Shown here: in pieces, positions 8,400 to 17,543 of the stretch
How positions within the stretch are numbered: the first letter of the stretch is position 1
How the letters are laid out: each line of letters begins with the position of its first letter
Assembly (NCBI GenBank): GCA_945949395.1
Contig: CAMFEK010000003.1
Location: 1 to 64,000, forward strand
Direction: 5' to 3'
Length of the DNA: 64,000 bases
Source of the DNA: an uncultured Clostridia bacterium
GTDB taxonomy: Bacteria; Bacillota; Clostridia; Christensenellales; Borkfalkiaceae
Position numbers and translations under genes: made by a program
The notes under the pieces: generated by a model
Database searches by the model: none
The model's input: the letters and a program-made list of their open reading frames with translations, nothing else
What the model was told of the DNA's origin: nothing

Positions 8400-8951
8400 A
8401 TGTCAAGAATCGGAAAAAAGCCTGTCGTACTCCCCGCAGGTGTAACATTTGAATTGAAAGACGGCGTTGCAACCGTAAAGGGTCCCAAGGGCACCCTCAC
8501 GCAGCAGATCAAGGGTAACCTCGACTTCCAGGTAGAGGGCAACGTTTTGAACATCGTGGCTAAGACCCAGGATCAGGATACGAACGCTAAGCACGGTCTT
8601 TACAGAGCACTCATCGCTTCCATGGTAGTCGGCGTAACCACCGGTTACAAGAAGGAGCTCGAAATCAAGGGCGTAGGTTGGAAGGTCCTCAAGCAGGGCA
8701 ACAAGATCGTTCTCTCCATCGGTTTTTCCCACACCATCGACGTGGTGGAACCCGAAGGCGTCAAGTTTGAGTGTCCTACCCAGACAGATATCGTCATCAC
8801 CGGTATCGACAAAGTTCAGGTCGGTCAGGTAGCTGCCAACATCAGAGCTTTGAGAGAACCCGAACCTTATCACGGATACGGTATCCGCTATAAGGGTGAA
8901 ACCGTTGAACATAAGGAAGGTAAGACCTCCGGCGGTAAGGGCAAGAAATAA
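8400..8951 (+). CDS. rplF: 50S ribosomal protein L6
   Basis: L6 (183 residues) lies near the GTPase centre. Its two tandem domains and the C-terminal 'REPEPYHGYGIRYKGE' motif are present. It follows rpsH by 15 bp. Confidence 0.98.
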   Translation: MSRIGKKPVVLPAGVTFELKDGVATVKGPKGTLTQQIKGNLDFQVEGNVLNIVAKTQDQDTNAKHGLYRALIASMVVGVTTGYKKELEIKGVGWKVLKQGNKIVLSIGFSHTIDVVEPEGVKFECPTQTDIVITGIDKVQVGQVAANIRALREPEPYHGYGIRYKGETVEHKEGKTSGGKGKK

Positions 8952-8963
8952 GGAGCATAAAAT

Positions 8964-9332
8964 ATGATTTCTAAAATTGATAAAAACTCAGTTAGAAAAA
9001 GACGTCATGAGCGTGTCAGAAAGGTAATTTCCGGCACGAGCGAATGCCCTCGTATGAATGTATACAGAAGTCTGAATCACATTTATGTTCAGGTAATCGA
9101 CGACACGAAGGGCGTAACTCTCGTTTCCGCATCCACGATGGAAAAAGCGGTAAAGGAACAGATCGCAGACCTCTCCAAGACCGAAGCCGCAAAGGTAGTC
9201 GGAAAAGTAGCAGGCGAAAAGGCTTTGGCAGCCGGAATCAAGGCAGTCGTATTCGACAGAGGCGGCTATCTCTATACCGGAAGAGTGAAAGCCGTAGCAG
9301 ACGGCGCTCGTGAAGCCGGACTTGATTTCTAA
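8964..9332 (+). CDS. rplR: 50S ribosomal protein L18
   Basis: L18 (122 residues) binds 5S rRNA together with L5. It has the basic N-terminus '[14 protein letters not shown]' and the end '[24 protein letters not shown]' (only part quoted here is needed for recognition). Gap of 14 bp to rpsE. Confidence 0.97.
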   Translation: MISKIDKNSVRKRRHERVRKVISGTSECPRMNVYRSLNHIYVQVIDDTKGVTLVSASTMEKAVKEQIADLSKTEAAKVVGKVAGEKALAAGIKAVVFDRGGYLYTGRVKAVADGAREAGLDF

Positions 9333-9346
9333 TAAGGAGTAAAGAT

Positions 9347-9874
9347 ATGGCAGACGAAAAGAGAGAAAGAAGACCTGGAAGAAGACAGGAAGAAAACGAC
9401 GGACTTATCAAGAAAACCATCGAGATCAACCGCGTAACCAAGGTTGTCAAGGGTGGTAAGAATATGCGTTTCGCCGCACTCGTCATCGTAGGCGACGGCA
9501 ACGGCAAGATCGGTATCGGTTCCGGTAAGGCAAAGGAAGTTCCCGAAGCAATCGAAAAGGCAACTCTCCGCGCAAAGAAGAACATGATCAACGTTTCCAT
9601 CACCAACGATACCATTCCTCACGACACCATTGGCAGATTCGGCAGAGGTTGCGTCCTCATGATGCCCGCTGCTGAAGGTACCGGCGTTATCGCAGGCGGT
9701 CCCGTTCGTGCGGTTATGGAAGTTGTCGGCATCAAAAACATCAGAACGAAGTCCCACGGTTCCCAGAATCCCGGCAACTGCGTAAAAGCAGCGATTGCAG
9801 GACTCGCAACCCTCAAGACCGCAGAACAGGTAGCTGCTCTCCGCGGTAAGAGCGTGGAAGAAGTTATCGGTTAA
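9347..9874 (+). CDS. rpsE: 30S ribosomal protein S5
   Basis: S5 (175 residues) acts in decoding accuracy at the mRNA entry. '[16 protein letters not shown]' and the glycine-rich '[17 protein letters not shown]' are conserved. AAGGAG precedes the ATG. Confidence 0.98.
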   Translation: MADEKRERRPGRRQEENDGLIKKTIEINRVTKVVKGGKNMRFAALVIVGDGNGKIGIGSGKAKEVPEAIEKATLRAKKNMINVSITNDTIPHDTIGRFGRGCVLMMPAAEGTGVIAGGPVRAVMEVVGIKNIRTKSHGSQNPGNCVKAAIAGLATLKTAEQVAALRGKSVEEVIG

Positions 9875-9885
9875 GGAGGCTAAAC

Positions 9886-10068
9886 ATGGCTAAAATCAAA
9901 GTAACACTCGTAAAGAGCACGGCAGGCAGAGTTCAGTCTGTAAAAGATACCGTAGCAGCTTTGGGTCTCACCAAGATTCGCACGTCTAACGTCCTCGAGA
10001 ATACTCCCACCACCATGGGTCAGATCAACAAGGTGAAAAACCTCGTGAAAGTAGAAGACGCTGAATAA
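9886..10068 (+). CDS. rpmD: 50S ribosomal protein L30
   Basis: L30 (60 residues), the short bacterial form: '[12 protein letters not shown]' at the start and '[18 protein letters not shown]' at the end. It lies between rpsE (11 bp) and rplO (14 bp) as in most bacteria. Confidence 0.96.
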   Translation: MAKIKVTLVKSTAGRVQSVKDTVAALGLTKIRTSNVLENTPTTMGQINKVKNLVKVEDAE

Positions 10069-10082
10069 TAAAGGAGTTTAAT

Positions 10083-10535
10083 ATGAGAATTGATACATTA
10101 TCCCCCGCAGAGGGCGCTACAACTCCTGCCAAGAGATTGGGCCGTGGCATCGGTTCCGGTCTCGGAAAAACATCCGGCAAAGGTCATAAAGGTCAGTGGG
10201 CTCGTTCCGGCGGCGGCGTAAGACCCGGCTTCGAAGGCGGTCAGACTCCTCTTGCAAGACGTATCCCCAAGAGAGGCTTCAAGAACAACTTCAAGAAGCA
10301 GTATATCCTCATCAATCTTTGTGATCTCGCGGAACTTCCTGCAGGCACGGTAGTAGATTTGGGCTTTGTTATGGAAAATAACATGGCAAAGGAAGTTAAG
10401 AAAAATTGTTACGGTCTCAAGGTTTTGGGCAACGGTGAAATCAACGTAGCTCTTACCGTAAAGGCGCACAAGTTCTCCGAATCCGCTAAGGCTGCAATCG
10501 AACAGGCAGGCGGCACCGCTGAAGTGATCGAATAA
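10083..10535 (+). CDS. rplO: 50S ribosomal protein L15
   Basis: L15 (150 residues) is a late-assembly protein. The glycine-rich N-terminal arm with '[19 protein letters not shown]' (about residues 21-39) is clear. It precedes secY, but the 133-bp gap after it is much longer than others in this cluster. Confidence 0.97.
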   Translation: MRIDTLSPAEGATTPAKRLGRGIGSGLGKTSGKGHKGQWARSGGGVRPGFEGGQTPLARRIPKRGFKNNFKKQYILINLCDLAELPAGTVVDLGFVMENNMAKEVKKNCYGLKVLGNGEINVALTVKAHKFSESAKAAIEQAGGTAEVIE

Positions 10536-10554
10536 GTAAATGACGTCAAGCGTA

Positions 10555-10644
10555 CGGAAAATTATCGAAAAGATGATTTTCCGCATAGCTTTACTTCATG
10601 AAAAATCTTTTTTTCAGCGAGCGTGTACCGCTTTGAAGGCGGTA
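10555..10644 (+). promoter_or_regulatory. Structured secY leader
   Basis: Two hairpins fill the rplO-secY gap: CGGAAAAT(10555-10562)/ATTTTCCG(10576-10583) and TACCGC(10626-10631)/GCGGTA(10639-10644). Neither has a following U-tract. Possible processing or control site; function unknown. Confidence 0.4.
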
Positions 10645-10668
10645 TGCGATTCAAAATTGGAGAATATA

Positions 10669-12000
10669 ATGTTAGAAACATTAAAGAAAGCATTTAAGTC
10701 AAAAGAAATCCGTGGCAAAATCTTGAAGATGCTCCTTCTTTTGCTTATCTTCAGATTGGGATGTTTTATTCCCGTACCCGGTCTGGACAGAGCCACCTTC
10801 GGCGAATCGCTGAGCGGTACGGACTTCCTTCAGATCATGAGCTCCATCACCGGCGGCGCGCTCGCTAACGGTACGTTGTTCGCTTTGGGTATCGGACCCT
10901 ACATCAACGCCTCCATTATCATGCAGCTTTTGGCGGTGGGTATTCCCGCGCTCGAAAGACTGTCCAAACAGGGCGAAGATGGCAGAAAGAAGATTTCCCA
11001 GTACACGAGATATCTCACGATCCTTCTTGCGGTTTTGCAGGCGGTCGGTATCATTGTAAACTATGCCAACCAGTCCAGCGCGATCAAGACGGAGTTCTTC
11101 GGTTCCGCTCTTTGGGGCGCAACCGCGGCAAACTGGATCGCAGGCTGCTACTTTACGGTCGTTTACACGGCGGGCGCTATGCTCGTTATGTGGCTCGGTG
11201 AAAGAATTACCGATTATCAGGTAGGCAACGGTCAGTCCATGATCATCTTCATCGGTATTTTGTCCACCGCAGGTCAGACGATCCTGAACAAGATCGTTTC
11301 CATCTCCGCAACCAACCTCGAACCCATCTGGGAACTCGTGGCGTTCTTCCTCATCGCGCTCATCGTATTCTTTGCGATCGTAACGGTAGACCTTGCGGAA
11401 AGAAAGATCCCCATTCAGTACGCAAAACAGGTAAAGGGCAGAAAGATGTACGGCGGTCAGTCCTCCGTCATTCCCATGAAGATCAGCGGAAGCGGCGTTA
11501 TGCCTTTGATTTTCGCATTCGCGATCCTCTCCTTCCCTTCCATGCTCGCAAGTTTATTCTGGCCCACCTCCGCTTTTGCGGAATGGTGCAACAACTGGCT
11601 CTCCGGCAGAGCGCCCACTTGGTACGGTCAGGTCGTATATGCTTTGATCCTCTGCGTTTTGATCTTTGCATTTGCGTTCTTCTATCAGACCATTCAGTTC
11701 CAGCCCGATGAGATCGCCAAGAATATCCAGCAGAACGGCGGCTTTATTCAGGGTATCCGCCCCGGTAAGCCCACCGCGCAGTATCTCAAGAAGATCTCCA
11801 ACAGAATTACTCTGTTCGGCGCGATTTATCTCGCGTTGGTTGCATTCGTTCCCTCTGTCGTGTTCAGTTGGGCGAGCGCCGATCTCGTCAACGTGTTCTC
11901 GACGACGGGTATTCTCATCGTCGTCAGCGTTGCGCTCGACTTCGATAAGCAGCTTCAGTCCCAGATCATGATGAAGAATTACAGAGGATTCTTGAAATAA
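10669..12000 (+). CDS. secY: Protein translocase subunit SecY
   Basis: SecY is the pore of the Sec translocon and works with SecE/SecG and SecA. I start it at ATG 10669 (443 residues, 'MLETLKKAFKSKEIRGK') because GGAG lies 6 nt upstream and the N-terminus matches the family; the ORF extends further upstream only through the leader hairpins. Ten hydrophobic spans are visible, with 'RLGCFIPVPG' in the first and the conserved loop around 'IRPGKPTAQYLKKI'. Confidence 0.96.
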   Translation: MLETLKKAFKSKEIRGKILKMLLLLLIFRLGCFIPVPGLDRATFGESLSGTDFLQIMSSITGGALANGTLFALGIGPYINASIIMQLLAVGIPALERLSKQGEDGRKKISQYTRYLTILLAVLQAVGIIVNYANQSSAIKTEFFGSALWGATAANWIAGCYFTVVYTAGAMLVMWLGERITDYQVGNGQSMIIFIGILSTAGQTILNKIVSISATNLEPIWELVAFFLIALIVFFAIVTVDLAERKIPIQYAKQVKGRKMYGGQSSVIPMKISGSGVMPLIFAFAILSFPSMLASLFWPTSAFAEWCNNWLSGRAPTWYGQVVYALILCVLIFAFAFFYQTIQFQPDEIAKNIQQNGGFIQGIRPGKPTAQYLKKISNRITLFGAIYLALVAFVPSVVFSWASADLVNVFSTTGILIVVSVALDFDKQLQSQIMMKNYRGFLK

Positions 12001-12020
12001 TCATCAAAATCAGTTTTTCC

Positions 12021-12050
12021 TCTCCGACGGAATTTCCGTCGGGAGGGGAT
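12021..12050 (+). other. Hairpin in secY-adk gap
   Basis: CCGACGG and CCGTCGG form a 7-bp stem with AATTT loop, extended by wobble pairs. No U-tract follows, so it is more likely an mRNA structure or weak attenuator than a full terminator. Confidence 0.4.
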
Positions 12051-12075
12051 AAAAATTCATAAAGGGGTTAACAAT

Positions 12076-12699
12076 ATGAACGTAATTTTACTCGGCGCTC
12101 CCGGCGCAGGCAAAGGCACTCAGGCAACGAAGATCTCCGATAAATACGGTTTGCCTCATATTTCCACCGGCGATATTTTCAGAGAAAACATCAAGAACCA
12201 AACGGAAATCGGACTGCTCGCAAAATCCTACATCGACAAGGGTCAGCTCGTGCCCGATGAAGTTACTTGCAAGATCGTGGAGGAGAGAATCTCCAGAGAG
12301 GACTGCAAAAACGGTTATCTTTTGGACGGATTCCCCCGCAATCTCGATCAGGCGGCTAAACTCGATACGTTCACGAAAATCGACGTCGTGCTCAACATCG
12401 ATATCGATCTGTCTCTTTTAATGGATCGCCTTTGCGGCAGAAGAGTCTGCAAGGACTGCGGCAAAAGCTATCACATCTCTACGCTGAACGGCGCGACCAA
12501 GTGCTCCCGCTGCGGCGGCGAATTGATCCAGAGAAAGGACGATAATCCCGAAACCGTTGGAAACAGACTTTCCGTTTACAACGAACAGACGGCGCCTTTG
12601 ATCGATTATTACACCAAGAAGGGAATTATCGCCAACTTGCACGGTGACGCACCCGTAGAAAAAGTTTTCGAAGAGATCACCGGTATTTTGGAAAAATAA
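12076..12699 (+). CDS. adk: Adenylate kinase
   Basis: Interconverts 2 ADP with ATP and AMP in the cytoplasm. The P-loop 'GAPGAGKGTQ' is at residues 7-16, 'GFPRN' marks the AMP site, and the LID domain has a Cys4 zinc site (CKDC near 127, CSRC near 147) as in Gram-positive enzymes. Length 207 residues. It lies between secY and map, the usual Bacillota position. Confidence 0.97.
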   Translation: MNVILLGAPGAGKGTQATKISDKYGLPHISTGDIFRENIKNQTEIGLLAKSYIDKGQLVPDEVTCKIVEERISREDCKNGYLLDGFPRNLDQAAKLDTFTKIDVVLNIDIDLSLLMDRLCGRRVCKDCGKSYHISTLNGATKCSRCGGELIQRKDDNPETVGNRLSVYNEQTAPLIDYYTKKGIIANLHGDAPVEKVFEEITGILEK

Positions 12700-12709
12700 G
12701 GCAAATGAT

Positions 12710-13456
12710 ATGATTCACGTTAAGAGTGATGAAGAAATTGAAATTATGCGTGAGCCGTGTCGAATCGTAAAGGAAACTTTGGAATTCGTCGGCAAGCATA
12801 TCAAGGCAGGAATGTCCACGAAGGAAGTCGATACGTTGGTGCATAACTACATCGTTTCCTGCGGCGCAACTCCTTCCAGTTTGGGGTATTACGGTTTCCC
12901 CGGTTCCGCCTGTGTATCCGTCAACGAAGTCGTGGTACACGGGATTCCCGACGAAAACGTGATCATCAAGGATGGAGATATCGTTTCGGTGGATATCACG
13001 GCTGAGAAAAACGGTTATAACGGAGACGCTTGCAGAACCTTCTGCATCGGCAACGTATCCGAAGAAAAGAGGCAGCTCGTTCGCGTGACGGAAGAATGTT
13101 TCTTCAAAGCGATCGAAAATTTGAGAACGGGCACCCCCCTTTACGATATCGGATACGAGGTGCAGCGACACGCGGAAGCGCACGGCTACGGCGTGGTGAG
13201 GAGCTTTGTCGGTCACGGGATCGGCAAGGAAATGCACGAGGACCCTTCGGTTCCGAACTTCGGCAGAAAGGGTACGGGCGTCAGATTGAAGAAAAACACC
13301 GTAATTTGTATCGAACCTATGATCGCCATGGGCGGTTTTCGGGTGAAGACGCTTGTGGACGGTTGGACGTCGGTCACGGCGGACGGCTCCCCTGCAGCGC
13401 ATTACGAAAACACGGTCGTTATCAAGGACGACGGCGTTGAAATCCTTACCCTGTAA
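12710..13456 (+). CDS. map: Methionine aminopeptidase, type I
   Basis: Removes the initiator Met from nascent proteins. All five metal ligands are visible: D95, D106, H169, E202 and E233, and the substrate His at 77. Length 248 residues is that of type Ia enzymes without N-terminal extension. It lies 10 bp after adk with a poor ribosome site, suggesting coupling. Confidence 0.97.
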   Translation: MIHVKSDEEIEIMREPCRIVKETLEFVGKHIKAGMSTKEVDTLVHNYIVSCGATPSSLGYYGFPGSACVSVNEVVVHGIPDENVIIKDGDIVSVDITAEKNGYNGDACRTFCIGNVSEEKRQLVRVTEECFFKAIENLRTGTPLYDIGYEVQRHAEAHGYGVVRSFVGHGIGKEMHEDPSVPNFGRKGTGVRLKKNTVICIEPMIAMGGFRVKTLVDGWTSVTADGSPAAHYENTVVIKDDGVEILTL

Positions 13457-13497
13457 GGAAACGTTATAAAACAAAAAGACAAGCGGAGGACAGCAAA

Positions 13498-13719
13498 ATG
13501 TCTAAAGACGATGTGATCGAAACGGAAGGAAAAGTCATCGAGGCTTTGCCTAACGCATCATTCAAAGTTCAGCTCTCTAACGGTCATGTTATAACGGCTT
13601 ATATTTCGGGAAAGCTCCGTATGAACTACATTCGAATCATCGAAGGGGATACGGTAAAGCTCGAATTGAGTCCCTATGATTTGACAAAGGGCAGAATCAC
13701 ATGGCGCAGCAAGTCGTAA
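13498..13719 (+). CDS. infA: Translation initiation factor IF-1
   Basis: IF-1 (73 residues) blocks the A site during initiation. The OB-fold sequence from '[18 protein letters not shown]' to 'TKGRITWR' is canonical. GCGGAGG precedes the ATG by a few bases. Confidence 0.98.
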   Translation: MSKDDVIETEGKVIEALPNASFKVQLSNGHVITAYISGKLRMNYIRIIEGDTVKLELSPYDLTKGRITWRSKS

Positions 13720-13762
13720 GACGGACTCGCCGCAATATTCATTCTATTCAAGGAGAAAAAAA

Positions 13763-13879
13763 ATGAAAGTCAGACCTTCAGTAAAGCCTATGTGCGATAA
13801 ATGCAAAGTTATCAAGAGAAACGGCAGAGTAATGGTTATTTGCGCAAAAAACAAGAGCCATAAGCAGAGACAGGGCTAA
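13763..13879 (+). CDS. rpmJ: 50S ribosomal protein L36
   Basis: A 38-residue protein starting [14 protein letters not shown]. The zinc site is CxxC (residues 11 and 14), C27 and a His at 33 in '[12 protein letters not shown]'. AAGGAG lies 8 nt before the ATG. It lies between infA and rpsM as in most Bacillota. It is below the size limit used by many gene finders. Confidence 0.97.
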   Translation: MKVRPSVKPMCDKCKVIKRNGRVMVICAKNKSHKQRQG

Positions 13880-13885
13880 AAACAG

Positions 13886-13914
13886 TTGACAAAGACGCAA
13901 ACATCTGTTATAAT
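13886..13914 (+). promoter_or_regulatory. Internal alpha-operon promoter
   Basis: TTGACA (13886-13891), 17-bp spacer, TATAAT (13909-13914): perfect boxes 200 bp before rpsM. It gives rpsM-rpsK-rpsD-rpoA-rplQ an independent start. Confidence 0.85.
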
Positions 13915-13953
13915 AAGTGTTGCGTTGAATAAAACAAAAAATATAGCGTATAT

Positions 13954-13989
13954 AAACTCAATTTCCGAAGAAATTCGGGAACTGAGTTT
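13954..13989 (+). promoter_or_regulatory. Long hairpin in alpha-operon leader
   Basis: Two 16-base arms (13954-13969 and 13974-13989) pair with one mismatch and one G-U around a GAAA tetraloop; four T end it. It lies about 35 nt into the transcript from the 13886 promoter and 127 nt before rpsM. It could be an S4 target or an attenuator; this is inference from position. Confidence 0.5.
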
Positions 13990-14115
13990 TGTGCGCGTTA
14001 ATTTCGAAAATAACCGAAACGATAAGGACGAGCATTTTCCACTGCTCTCCTTGCGTGAGACGGAGTATATAGAGAATAAAGAATTACCATTAAAAAACGG
14101 AGGTTGGAAATCAAT

Positions 14116-14484
14116 ATGGCACGTATTGCCGGTGTAGATTTACCCAGAGAAAAGAGAGTAGAAATCGGTCTTACCTATATTTACGGTATTGGCCTCACTA
14201 CGTCCAAGAAGATCCTTGCCGAAACCGGTATCGATCCCGACGTCAGAGTAAAAGATCTCAATGAAGACGACGTTGCAAAGTTAAGAGAATATATCGACCA
14301 CAATCTTACGGTGGAAGGCGAATGCCGTTCTATGGTGAGCCTCAACATCAAGAGACTTATGGAAATCGGTTCCTACAGAGGAATCCGTCACAGAAAGGGT
14401 CTCCCCGTACGCGGTCAGTCCACCAAGAGAAATGCGAGAACGCGTAAAGGTCCCGCAAGAGCGATCGCCAAGAAGAAGAAATAA
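14116..14484 (+). CDS. rpsM: 30S ribosomal protein S13
   Basis: S13 (122 residues) bridges the subunits and contacts the P-site tRNA. ATG 14116 ('[14 protein letters not shown]') is preferred to an in-frame TTG at 14104, which overlaps the GGAGG ribosome site. The C-terminal '[19 protein letters not shown]' tail is typical. Confidence 0.97.
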   Translation: MARIAGVDLPREKRVEIGLTYIYGIGLTTSKKILAETGIDPDVRVKDLNEDDVAKLREYIDHNLTVEGECRSMVSLNIKRLMEIGSYRGIRHRKGLPVRGQSTKRNARTRKGPARAIAKKKK

Positions 14485-14504
14485 GACAGGAGGGCAGAAC
14501 CATT

Positions 14505-14900
14505 ATGGCAGCTGAAAAGAGAGTCGTTTCTCGTAAGAAGAAAGAAATTAAGAAAGTTGATAAAGGTCAGGTTCATATCCAGTCCTCTTTCAACAACACT
14601 TTGGTAACCATTACCGACATGAACGGTAACGCAATTTCCTGGAGCAGCGCAGGTTCCCTCGGATTCAAGGGTTCCAGAAAGGGTACTCCCTATGCCGCTC
14701 AGCAGGCAACCGAAACCGCAGCAAAGGCAGCAAAAGAACACGGCTTAAAGTCCGTAGAAGTATACGTAAAGGGTCCCGGCGCCGGCAGAGAATCCGCTAT
14801 TCGTGCCCTCGCTACGCAGGAACTCGAAATCACTTTGATTTCCGACGTTTCCCCCATCCCTCACAACGGATGCAGACCTCCCAAGCGTCGTAGAGTTTAA
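14505..14900 (+). CDS. rpsK: 30S ribosomal protein S11
   Basis: S11 (131 residues) lies on the platform near the E site. '[19 protein letters not shown]' and '[18 protein letters not shown]' are family signatures. AGGAGG precedes the ATG. Confidence 0.98.
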   Translation: MAAEKRVVSRKKKEIKKVDKGQVHIQSSFNNTLVTITDMNGNAISWSSAGSLGFKGSRKGTPYAAQQATETAAKAAKEHGLKSVEVYVKGPGAGRESAIRALATQELEITLISDVSPIPHNGCRPPKRRRV

Positions 14901-14919
14901 TTCAAGGAGATAAAGAAAA

Positions 14920-15507
14920 ATGGCAGTTAATAAAGATCCTATTCTTAAAAGATGCAGAAGCCTCGGCTTAGATCCCATTTATCTCGGCATCAACAAAAAA
15001 TCCAACAGACAGGTCAAGCAGACGGGTAAGAAGTCCGAATACGCGATTCAGCTCCGCGAAAAGCAGAAGGCGAAGTTTATCTACGGCGTTCTGGAAAACC
15101 AGTTCAGAAAGTACTATGAACAGGCGGATAGAATGAAGGGCGTAACCGGTACCAACATGCTCGCCCTCCTCGAAAAGAGACTCGACAACGTAGCGTTCAG
15201 AATGGGCATCGCACCCACCAGACGTCTCGCTCGTCAGATCGTTACCCACGCGCACCTCACCGTAAACGGTAAGACGGTCGATATTCCCTCTTACATCGTA
15301 AAGCCCGGCGACGTGATTGCCGTCAAGGAAAGCAGAAAGGGCAACAAATATTTCACCGCACTCAAAGAAACCAAGTGTCTCTCCATCCCCGCATGGCTCG
15401 AATTTGACACGGAAAAGTTGGCAGGAAAAGTAGTATCTGAACCCACAAGAGAGATGATCGACGTTCCCGTAGAAGAAATGCTCATCGTCGAATTGTACTC
15501 GAAGTAA
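14920..15507 (+). CDS. rpsD: 30S ribosomal protein S4
   Basis: S4 (195 residues) starts 16S assembly and often represses its operon. The S4 RNA-binding domain 'RLDNVAFRMGIAPTRRLARQ' is near residues 88-107. The N-terminus lacks a Cys4 zinc knuckle. Its place in the alpha operon differs from Bacillus, where rpsD is elsewhere, but is common in Clostridia. Confidence 0.97.
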   Translation: MAVNKDPILKRCRSLGLDPIYLGINKKSNRQVKQTGKKSEYAIQLREKQKAKFIYGVLENQFRKYYEQADRMKGVTGTNMLALLEKRLDNVAFRMGIAPTRRLARQIVTHAHLTVNGKTVDIPSYIVKPGDVIAVKESRKGNKYFTALKETKCLSIPAWLEFDTEKLAGKVVSEPTREMIDVPVEEMLIVELYSK

Positions 15508-15532
15508 TTTAAGTAGATCAAGGAGGTAGCGT

Positions 15533-16492
15533 ATGATCGAAATGGACATGCCCAAAATCGAGGTTGAGGAAAACGAGGAAAAAAGCTATGCTAAAATCGT
15601 CGTTGAACCTTTGGAAAAGGGTTTCGGTCTTACAATAGGCAACGCTATGAGACGAATTCTCCTCTCCGCATTGCCCGGTGCCGCCATTCAGGGAATCATT
15701 TTCAATGACGGCACGGTTTTGCACGAGTTTTCCTCTGTTCCCGCAGTCAAGGAAGACGTGACGGAGATCGTTCTCAATTTGAAGATGTTGGCTATTAAGA
15801 CAAAATCAACCGATAAGGATTACGAAAGAACACTTCGCCTTTACAAGGAAGGTCCTTGCGTAATTACGGGCGCCGATATCGAACAGGACCTCGAAATAGA
15901 AGTAGTCAATAAAGATCAGTACATCTGCACGGTCGACGCCGGCGGAAAGATCGATATGCAGCTCGTCGTCGGTCGCGGTCGCGGTTATAACAGCGCCGCC
16001 GCCAACAAGCGCATTGACAAAGGTGTTACTTATATTCCCATCGATTCTATTTATACTCCCGTTCAGAAAGTCAACTATAAGGTTGATAACACAAGAGTCG
16101 GTCAAAAAACCGATTACGATAAGCTCACCATCGAAGTATGGACAGACGGTACCTTCTCGGGCAAGGAAATCGTATCCCTCGCCGCCAAGATCATGCAGGA
16201 TCACATCAGCCTGTTCGTGAACTTGAGCGAGACCATCAAGGGTATGGATATCCTCGTAAAGAACGAAGACGACAAGCATCAGCAGGTGCTCGCTATGGCG
16301 ATCGAAGATATGGATCTCTCCGTTCGTTCTTACAACTGTCTGAAGAGAGCAAACATTCATACTGTAGAAGATTTAACCAGAAAGACGGAGGACGATATGC
16401 TCAAGGTGAGAAACCTCGGCAGAAAGTCTTTGGACGAGGTCATTCAAAAGCTCGAGTCCTACGGTCTTTCATTAGCAAAAAAGGAGGATTAA
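15533..16492 (+). CDS. rpoA: RNA polymerase alpha subunit
   Basis: Alpha (319 residues) dimerises to start RNA polymerase assembly; its C-terminal domain contacts UP elements and activators. The N-terminal block 'VEPLEKGFGLTIGNAMRRIL' and the C-terminal helix-hairpin-helix 'RSYNCLKRANIHTVEDL' are intact. AAGGAGG precedes the ATG, and rplQ starts 3 bp after the stop. Confidence 0.98.
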   Translation: MIEMDMPKIEVEENEEKSYAKIVVEPLEKGFGLTIGNAMRRILLSALPGAAIQGIIFNDGTVLHEFSSVPAVKEDVTEIVLNLKMLAIKTKSTDKDYERTLRLYKEGPCVITGADIEQDLEIEVVNKDQYICTVDAGGKIDMQLVVGRGRGYNSAAANKRIDKGVTYIPIDSIYTPVQKVNYKVDNTRVGQKTDYDKLTIEVWTDGTFSGKEIVSLAAKIMQDHISLFVNLSETIKGMDILVKNEDDKHQQVLAMAIEDMDLSVRSYNCLKRANIHTVEDLTRKTEDDMLKVRNLGRKSLDEVIQKLESYGLSLAKKED

Positions 16493-16495
16493 GAA

Positions 16496-17005
16496 ATGTC
16501 CGGTTTCAAATTGGGTAGAACTGCGAAAGAAAGAGAGGCGCTCTTGAGAGGGTTGGCATCTCAGCTTCTTTGGTATGGCAAGATCAAGACCACCGAAGGG
16601 AAGGCAAAGGCTCTTCAGCCCTACGTGGAAAAGATCATCACCAAAGCAGTAAACACTTTCGACGATAACGTAGAAATTGAAGTAGTAAAAAAAGACAGCA
16701 AAGGCAACGATATGACCGTTAAGTCCAGAAAGGACGGCGTCAAGAAGTTGGCGGCGCGCCGCGCAATCATGGCAAAGACCTATGATTTGCAGGAGATCAA
16801 GGCTTTCAGCGAAAGCAAAAAGGCTTATGCAGACAGAACCAAAGACGTTCAGCATCCCTTGATTGAAAAGATTTTCGATGAAATTGCTCCCAAGTATGCT
16901 CAGAGAGCAGAAGAAAAAGGTCAGGGCGGCGGTTACACGAGAATTTACAATCTCGGCGAAAGAAAGGGCGACGCTGCTGAAACCGTTATTATCGAACTCG
17001 TTTAA
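16496..17005 (+). CDS. rplQ: 50S ribosomal protein L17 with internal insertion
   Basis: L17 closes the alpha operon. The ends are canonical ('FKLGRTAKEREALLRGLASQ'; 'GGGYTRIYNLGERKGDAAE'), but at 169 residues it is about 50 longer than the usual 115-125. The extra part is a charged stretch around residues 58-105, between the first helices and the 'HPLIEKIFDEIAPKYAQR' block. Confidence 0.95.
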   Translation: MSGFKLGRTAKEREALLRGLASQLLWYGKIKTTEGKAKALQPYVEKIITKAVNTFDDNVEIEVVKKDSKGNDMTVKSRKDGVKKLAARRAIMAKTYDLQEIKAFSESKKAYADRTKDVQHPLIEKIFDEIAPKYAQRAEEKGQGGGYTRIYNLGERKGDAAETVIIELV

Positions 17006-17020
17006 TTTTTCGATAGACGG

Positions 17021-17056
17021 AAAAGAGAGAGCATTGTGCTCTCTCTTTTCTTTTTA
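17021..17056 (+). terminator. Terminator of the ribosomal cluster
   Basis: Thirteen-base arms (17021-17033, 17037-17049) pair perfectly with a 3-nt loop, followed by CTTTTT. It ends the rpsJ-rplQ cluster only 7 bp before the next start codon. Confidence 0.9.
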
Positions 17057-17062
17057 AGTATT

Positions 17063-17539
17063 ATGATAGAACGCATATCCGACAACAACATTCAACGGGC
17101 AAGCGAGGCGTTTTCCGCGTCGTGGCGCTTTTCGCATAACGGGATCGTGAGCGAAGTCGAGCTGGACGCCCATTCTCCCGAGTGTATGAAAGCCGTCATT
17201 CGCGCGGAGGAGCGCAAGGGGAACGTCGTGTTCAGTTACGACAAAAAGGGGGAATCGAGGGGGATCGTCAGCTTTCACCCCACCAAGAACCATATTTCCA
17301 AGCTCTACGTCAATCCCGCGTATCTTCGCAGGGGGATCGGCAAGGAGCTCGTGTCGTTCGCCGTGTCGCAAATGCAGACGGACGCCCCCGTCAACGTGTA
17401 TTGCCTCAACGTCAATCGCCGCGCCAGAGCCTTTTACGAGTCCGTCGGCTTTATCTATCGGGGGGAGAATCTTCCCTTCTCGGACGATGAAAAGTTGTTT
17501 CTCATGGTATACGTTTACGAAAGAAAGGGAATAAGGTAA
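17063..17539 (+). CDS. GNAT family N-acetyltransferase
   Basis: A 158-residue GNAT. 'KLYVNPAYLRRGIGKELVSF' (about residues 80-99) holds the R/Q-x-x-G-x-G/A acetyl-CoA loop, and 'NVNRRARAFYESVGF' is motif B. Substrate unknown. ATG 17063 is used; no Shine-Dalgarno is visible, and the start lies 7 bp after the U-tract of the rplQ terminator, so expression may rely on read-through. It is followed 4 bp later by a DUF308 gene. Confidence 0.85.
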   Translation: MIERISDNNIQRASEAFSASWRFSHNGIVSEVELDAHSPECMKAVIRAEERKGNVVFSYDKKGESRGIVSFHPTKNHISKLYVNPAYLRRGIGKELVSFAVSQMQTDAPVNVYCLNVNRRARAFYESVGFIYRGENLPFSDDEKLFLMVYVYERKGIR

Positions 17540-17543
17540 TGGT

